Of a stretch of 11,614 nucleotides of DNA, positions 1 to 7,300 are shown piece after piece. The position numbers and the translations under genes were made by a program. A model generated the notes under the pieces. The model was not told where the DNA came from and made no database searches. It was given only the letters and a program-made list of their open reading frames with translations. Each line of letters starts with the position of its first letter. The first letter of the stretch is position 1. This DNA is from Acanthaster planci (taxonomy: Eukaryota; Echinodermata; Asteroidea; Valvatida; Acanthasteridae): contig NW_019091649.1 of the NCBI RefSeq assembly GCF_001949145.1, positions 198,428 through 210,041 of the forward strand, read 5' to 3'.

Positions 1-4
1 CCCC

Positions 5-67
5 TCGGCCCCTAATGTAACTTAAGCCAATCCCCCCCCCATCGGCCCCTAATGTAACTTGGGCCAA
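5..67. repeat. Two copies of a 26-bp sequence, 37-bp period
   Basis: TCGGCCCCTAATGTAACTT followed by AAGCCAA (5-30) recurs as the same 19 bases plus GGGCCAA (42-67), separated by a poly-C run. The array may continue beyond the window edge. Confidence 0.75.
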
Positions 68-1136
68 ATACGATTTCAGTAGTCCAAAACCCTCAATACC
101 CACTTGTATGTGTGTGTGTGAGTATACTCCTGAGTTTGTATACACATTCAAGTCGTGGACCTATAACAATTGGGGACAATAGGGTCCATGGTTGCTGAAG
201 AGTCCACGGTTGGAAAACGTGTACTAAACATATGGGAGGTCTTCCGAAAAGTTAAGTATGAACAAAAGAGGAACAATAGGGAGTCCATGATTGAAGGTGT
301 TTGCACACTTGTATGTGTGGGTTTCTTGCACAGGAACAGCTGCAAAAAAGGTACTATTTGAACGGTCCACACTGTGCACTGCACAAGCTTGTTAGGTGTA
401 CATGTACATTAAGCTGGAAAGCTGAACTGTTTCAGTGCTTCACAAGAAAGCATGAAATGGTAGTGATCACGAGGCAGAAGTTCAGGTAAAAATAAGCCAT
501 AAAATTCAGCTGTCCACACTGACCTGTATGTAGACAGTGTCCATGGCCAGTGGTGTATCAAAGCTCACAACAGAACATTATTTATACCTAGTTAGTCGGT
601 CATTCAAAGTGACACAGGTAACAAGGAGGGCCCCTGGGTCCAGCTCAACTGAATAGAACTGTTAGTATCTTCACCAGGTTGGTTTGTTGGTATATGAATG
701 TGTGCATCTCCAACACCAAGTATAGATAATGAATTATTCAATGAATTCAATCCTACATGTCTTCATAAATACCTTAGACAGTTTAGACATTCCTAATAGT
801 TGAGAGCCCATCACATGGCCTGTTGATAGAGTACGGACTGGTTGTGTGCCACCTCAAGCATTATGTGCAAAGTGCACACTAGTCTCCATTTCAAGAGGAT
901 CGTTTATGACTACTCACAAGAGGAACATACATTACTTGAGGGATGTCTGAACAATGATGTAAAATGGCTAAACAAAATTGTTAGAACTTTATCATCTTTA
1001 TATTGTAGCTCAAAAGGTATTTATGAATTAGCTGGTCATTAACATTCACTGAAGACCGGCTCAGGAAAATAGACGCTGATGATGTCCCTTGCCTTAAGCT
1101 CAGGCATTAATCAACCCCATTCTGCTCCTGAGCTAC
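68..1136. other. Downstream flank without a recognisable gene
   Basis: This holds only short, biased open frames of 60-80 codons that match no family I know. A short TG run is at 107-120, and partially repeated words are visible (CACTTGTATGTGTG at 101 and 306; ACAATAGG at 174 and 272), suggesting a decayed repeat at 80-320. A small 8-bp-stem hairpin lies at 1097-1134. I see nothing else. Confidence 0.4.
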
Positions 1137-1166
1137 TCTTAAATGAATGTTTACGCATTTCATACC

Positions 1167-1172
1167 TTTATT
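1167..1172 (-). promoter_or_regulatory. Polyadenylation signal AATAAA
   Basis: A perfect AATAAA lies on the minus strand 74 nt after the TGA stop. Cleavage would be expected 10-30 nt further on, around 1137-1157, giving a 3' UTR of only about 90-110 nt. A small hairpin (AGCTCAGG 1097-1104 with CCTGAGCT 1127-1134) lies just beyond. The spacing supports 1246 as the true end of the gene. Confidence 0.75.
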
Positions 1173-1245
1173 AAAGGATTAAACACTAAACTATGACTTC
1201 AGAAACTTTGGTAAAAAGTTGATCTCCAACTTCACAGTGGATAAT

Positions 1246-1339
1246 TCAGTCCCGCTTGCCTCTGCCAACAAATGACGACATACACTCATCAAAGCCCAAA
1301 CGCCGAAAAATGTGCAGTGTGGCCTTCTCTGGCAACCAG
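1246..1339 (-). CDS. SDR16C5-like: Exon 6: C-terminal end and stop codon
   Basis: This exon gives the last base of Tyr281 (TA|C), residues 282-311 and a TGA stop at 1248-1246. It encodes [20 protein letters not shown] followed by [10 protein letters not shown]. This matches the family C-terminus, in which a K-x-x-LP-x-K block leads to a LG-x-x-x-x-M-x-x-F-x-x-x-K/R tail. The acceptor is very strong: TTTTGTCTCTCTCTCTTGCAG in pieces, a long pyrimidine tract with AG at 1341-1340. The exon lies 2.1 kb from exon 5 and is read in a different frame from the longer open frame covering it, so it is easily missed. Confidence 0.9.
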
Positions 1340-4300
1340 CTGCAAGAGAGAGAGACAAAAATGACGTAACGAACAAAACAAGGCCACTGTAAGTCGATTG
1401 CTTTTACTGTAAAACAGTCAATCTTAAATGCCAGCCCCAGCTACATGCAACTTTTTGTTACAGTTCAGAAAGAGAAAGTGGGCATTTCCATTGACTGTAT
1501 ATCTATACGTATATAGGGCTGAGTCAATTCAAATAATTCACCATTTGAATATTTGACCTTCAATTCGATTGAATATCCAAACATTCGGCCGTGCCGACTG
1601 GATGAACAAACCATACAAAATCAGTTGCAATAACACACACACAATTGTACATTGTAATTAACATAATAGCTTCTCACATCTAGGAGTATCTCCAGCCATG
1701 ATTTAGCAAGATTTAAGAGATGAACAATAGAAATACTTCTTACCCTGTGGAAAATTTCTATTCCTTTTTGTTTAATGAATAATTTACTTTTTAACTCGTA
1801 AGATTTCTGTCGCTTTTCATTTGCTCAAAACAAGCCTTCATAGTGCAATTTTTCTCATTTAAAACAAAAGAAAATTTCCTACCTTTTCATGAATTTTGCA
1901 TTCGAATATTCAAATTCAGAAAATAATATTTGAATATTTGATAATCAAATATTTGGTTATTCCGAAATTTGGCACAGCCCTACCACCCCAAACTAATATT
2001 TTAAGTAGAAATACTTCCTAGCAAAATGCCAGCTATGCATGTTATTCCGTACCACATACAGTGGTATTACCCAGCAAAGGCAGATCCTGAAGCGAATATT
2101 CTGATAGGGGAGAAATCGGGGAGGGGGGAGGCAAAAATGTTGGAATTTTTGTAAGTAACTTTTTGTTTCCTGCCTGACTGCTGAGGCTACATTTTGGAGC
2201 TTTTTACACACTTTGGGTTAAAAGGGTGAGGAGAAAGATTAAAAAATGGCCTGTTGTCAGTTTGCAAAAAAAACAACATGGGGGCTCCTTTTGGGGGAAA
2301 CTGCTTGGCATTCCCAGTTTTGCAGCACCCCTTCATGTACTTTATGACGAGAACATCCTGGCAAACTTGAAGTGCTCTTTTCCGTACTGTATAATTGAGA
2401 CAGTTAATTGGATTATTTGGTTGTCCAGTAATTATGGGTAATGCTGATTAACCCTTTTAATAAAGATAACTATGAAAATCTGTATCAGTTCATGGAATAT
2501 CACCCAAGTTCAAATGTCACCTCTTAAGGCTTTAGCTGAGTAGTTTCAAAGAAATCCTGCATGTATAAGAAAAGAGAGCCTGGATGATAAGATAAATGGT
2601 AAAGGTACAGTTCACCATTAGTGGACTGTACCTTTAACATTTAGTTTAGTTTATCATTTAGAATATACATGTATATTCCGAGAAAATCAATATTCTAGGA
2701 TTTCAATTTCAGATCAAACGTTGCTGTTTCATGTTTTGAATTGTGCCTGAATTCAGAGTCTGGGACATGTTCTTACATTCAGTTGAATGAATGCAGCTAC
2801 ATGCTGTCATGCAATGAACTGACGAATACTAAACACGCTTGCGTGGCGTGTTAACAATAGCACTTGCTTATGGCAGTTTTCCAAAAAAAACCTCCCAGTG
2901 CATTGTTGGAAACGGCCTTCTTTCACTGTTTTCTTCAAAATGACGGCTTGTCAGAAAGAACAATTTCAGAGGGAGTTTCACCCCTTAACTACTTTTAACC
3001 AAGCATGCTTTTCAATAAAAACTTCGCCAGCCACTTTTTGGATAACTGCAGACGATGGACTGTACCTTTCAAGGTACTGATTCTGGCACTATACCTGGGA
3101 CAACGCTGAGTAAATCATCACTGTACACCAGTGTTTATTTTTTCTCACAATGACAAGAAGCCAATCACATTTTATCACAGCATGTTTCATAACAGCACAT
3201 TCTGCTTTTTTTTGAGTAGTTGCTTAGTTTACGTAAATGGGTATAAGGTTATACAGGCCTTTTGTTTTCAAGCAAATGACTTAAGCCTTTTGTTTTCAAG
3301 CAAATGACTTAAGCCTTTTGTTTTCAAGCAAATGACTTAAGCCTTTTGTTTTCAAGCAAATAACTTAAGCCTTTTGTTTTCAAGCAAATGACTTACGTTT
3401 GCAATCTTTCCAACTTGCTATTATGATTTGTTACTATGCTTTTTGAGAGGGAACCTATCGAGCAAAATTCACTGACTATTTCAGGAGGACTCCCAAGAAG
3501 ATGTGTCGAGGGAGCACACACATCTGCTCTTCAAGAAGCACAGAATCGATAACGTTCCTGACGACATAGGATGGCTTCAGAAGTGGCAATGTCAAGAGCG
3601 GATCTCTGCATGGACAAATATTACAGAAGATGGTATTAGTAAAATCATAACATATCAACATTAAAAAAGCCCTGAAGGCGTCCAGTGTGCAGAGAGTATG
3701 TACAAGAAAAATCATGCCAATGAGTTTTAATGATACCAAAAATTAACAGGAGCTAAAAATCAGTAGAGAATACCTTCTATTGCAAAGTTCTTATCAGAAC
3801 ACTTGCAATTAATAATATAATTTTTGACTGGGGTAAATAGCATGGAGGAGAATGTGGTCAGATTATAATTTCCATCCATGTAGGGATGATTCACTCTATG
3901 AAGAGTAGAGTTTGTCAGTCTTTGAAAGGAATATCCAAACGCAAAAAAGAAAATTGACACAGTTACATGTATGCTACATTTCTCTGATTAAGAAATTTGA
4001 AACAGTCTTCTTTTCTACCTGAATATGAAATGTATTGTAATGTCATCATATCAAGTAAAGAACCATCCACGTGACAGTGGTGTAACTGGGGTGATCTTCC
4101 TGGGGGCACCCAAGGATGCACCCTATATTTTAGGGGACATCGAAAGCTGACTGCGGCCAAGGACGGATCTGGGGAAAAGGGGATGCAACACATGGAGCCA
4201 AACAATTTTGTGTTGTAAGTAAAGAGAGAAAAGTGATTTAGGGGGTCTATTCTATTGCCCTTCATCCGAAAGCGCGTAACAAGTCTACTAATGTAACCTC

Positions 4301-7300
4301 ACCCCTAAAACAGGCTAAAAAAGGTTAAAGGAAAAAAAAAATTGGCGGGGATCACCCATCCAACAAAAAGACCAGCATGACCCCCTGAATATTTGGTTCT
4401 AGATCCACACTTGACTGCAGCTTACAAGTACACAAGTTGTGCACATTTCAAAATTCCACACACAGGAGCAACTGGGGACAAGTACCTCCACTGAGTGGGG
4501 ACACGTCCCCATACCCCCAGAGTTACACACCTGTCCAGTGACTTTCCACCTTTGGAATAAACTGAAAGATATGCAATAATGGAACAAGCATTTATTCCAC
4601 ACATGAAAATTGAAATGCAACATCAGAACTCACTTGATTTTGACTCCACTGAACATACCAGTGTCAATGAAGAACGGACAGACCACAGTAGTCTTCACTC
4701 CAGCCTTGCCACTGAACACTAACTCATAGTGCAGTGCATCATGGAGACCAACTGCAGCAAACTTGCTGGTGGTGTAGTCTACCAGTTTATTCATTCCAAA
4801 CAGACCAGCCAGGCTGGCTATATTCACAATGTGGCCTTTGTCCTTAGCAATCATGGATGGTAGGAAAGCTTTGAGGGTCTGCAGGTTGTACGAAAATGGC
4901 AAAACAAGTGAGCCTGCTTTCACGGCAAAAGAGTCTGTGCCAAAGTTATTCATTAAATCAGGCCAATTACTTAAAGATGTCTAATCTCTACTTTTTAAAA
5001 AACAAAACAAAAGTTTTTCTTCAGTAAAAAAGAGATGCGTAGTGTGCTCCACACTATGTAGCTTGACAGGCTACAGTGTCCAGGGAGCAGCCATCGATGC
5101 CTGCATGTAGTTATAACTACCTCCATTATAGACCACTGTCATTTTGCCTGCAACTTGTATGGGCGGCCAAAGTTTGCAGAAATATCACCTTTTTTTTTTT
5201 TTTTAAATTTTACCTCCAATTCAGTCAAAGGGGAAATTTGTCCCACTAATTTTAAATAGGGCTATATTTTCATTTCATATTTAGTAGTACATGCATTCTA
5301 ATTGCTACTTGGGATTTTTAACACTTTGTGAATCATTCTCTACTTTTGTACCGACGGCCAACTGTAGTTTTAGCAGCCACTTGTAGGAAAAACATGACTG
5401 ACGTCAGAAGCGCAGGTCCTATTAAATGCACAAACTGCGTGTAAGACACACCTTGCCTATTAAAATATTGCATGCTGCTGTAGCCACTGAAATTATACGG
5501 ATGTAAGACTTCATATTCAGGTCTACTGTTTTACTCTTGAGGAACTGCAGTAATATGGCCTAGCTTACATGAGGAGACACCGTAATTAATGATGTGTGGA
5601 GTAACACCCAGAGTCTGGTTAATCCTTTTCACACTACAATTCTTTGTGAATAACACAACTACCGATTCTTTGACAAAAAATCAATGGCGCACTTTCATTG
5701 CCTGCCAGTGCACGTCCCCTAGTAACACTTGAGGATGTAATCAAATTATTCATACATTTAATATATTTTTAATAAATGCCTTCAGCGTTTGGTATAGTTT
5801 TTGTCATCCAGTATAACATGTAGCTTATCGCCTACTCAACCAAATGGAGCTAGTACGGGATATCATGACACAACTGATGCTAGGAGATGACCAATCAGGA
5901 TTCAAGTTTGCTTGAAGATAATTATATTTACTGTAAATCCCCTTGCATCACTAGAGGACAATTTTAAACGTATAACACTGGCCGTATTTGTACCTGTATG
6001 TGTTCATATACCACAGAGCTATATAATTACTAGAGCTTTACCTCGTTTTGCAAAGTGCAGCCTGCTGGGTGCATTCATCTTTAGGCAGAAACAAAAACTC
6101 CACATTTGGCATAATTTATGTATGGCTATTAGCATGTTTGAGTCTATTCTAAACAATGCATCAACAAAACTGATACAACAAACAACAAAAGGCACAATTA
6201 GTAAATGAGCATTTTGGTTTGCTTCACGTAAACAATGCAAACTTGTGCACACTGATGAACCGCTGAAGATGAACTTTGCCGAGGCTATTTAATGTGTCAT
6301 GCTAAATGACACCGGTTGTAGGCCTAAATGTTATTTGCACACGCGTTGCATTATTCAGAATTCGATCCACCTGATTGCGTTATGTCCTACAAACGCATGC
6401 ATGAATTTGACATGTCTGCACCAAGGAGGCGTCAAAACTTCTCCCAGGCAGGATGACGAGTTAGCGCCCTAGTAATTTGAAATAGCACTATGGTGTACAT
6501 CATCTTTACTAAAACACTCAGGTTTTCATATACTTTTCATCAGACAGTGTGAATCTGAAATTTTACAATCTCACGTGAATTTTTTAGCTACTCACCCAAA
6601 AGTGTGCATTGATATTGACATCCATTGTTTTCTTGATCATGTGATCGGGACAATCAAGAAATGATTTCCCAGTGACGATGCCAGCATTATTGACCAAGAT
6701 TGTCACCTAACGTTTCCATGAAATAAAAAGATATATAAACATGTACAGAAGGTTAACAAGGGATGGAAATACATGTAGCATTTCAATGATTTAAAATGCT
6801 GGAATAACTTTCACAATTCACGTCATAGACTAAACTTAAGATTTTGTTGTCTGTTATTTTATTTGCTGGTCAAAGTGACTGAGTTGAAGGCTGACTGGAA
6901 GATCTTTGAGCCTTTTACAGGGGTGTGAGTGGCTACTTAAAATTAAAACTGAAAACAGCCAGCAAAAGCCGAAATGTAAAAGTCCCTATACTTTTGTACA
7001 GACCATGTGTACAAAAAAGCTGAAATTTGGGGTCAACATCTAGACAAAAAAGCTGAAATCAGTTAAAAAGCTGAATTCTCACACCCCTTCTTTTAACCCT
7101 AACAGTCCCGAATGCTACAAAGTACTACTTAGTAGTAAAATGTAGCACTCAGCCCTGTCGCTTGTAAGAGGACATGACATTATTATTCTCTGAAGCCATA
7201 AAATACATAAGAGAAGACAATGTACCACAAAGTGCTGTGACACTATGAATGCATGGTTTCATTGTTCTCTGTACGAGTAACAACGGAATAAACCTAGCCA

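Noticed and set aside
1191-1376. 61-codon open frame over exon 6
   Set aside because: It is the wrong frame. The family-matching C-terminus is read in another frame from the acceptor at 1340.
3257-3396. CRISPR-like array
   Set aside because: The 28-bp units are directly adjacent with no spacers, in eukaryotic intron DNA.
3963-4265. 100-codon minus-strand open frame in intron 4
   Set aside because: It overlaps the left end of a probable mobile element, has no family resemblance and does not fit between exons 4 and 5, which already join in frame.
4399-4629. Extra exon between exons 4 and 5
   Set aside because: The open frames are low-complexity, and exons 4 and 5 share matching phases (AA|A), so nothing is missing.
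5045-5089. Second miRNA-like hairpin in intron 3
   Set aside because: The stem has several bulges and only short unbroken runs; much weaker than 7448-7532.
5912-6208. 98-codon plus-strand open frame in intron 3
   Set aside because: No recognisable motif, AT-rich, overlapped by an equally long frame on the other strand, and no splice partners seen.
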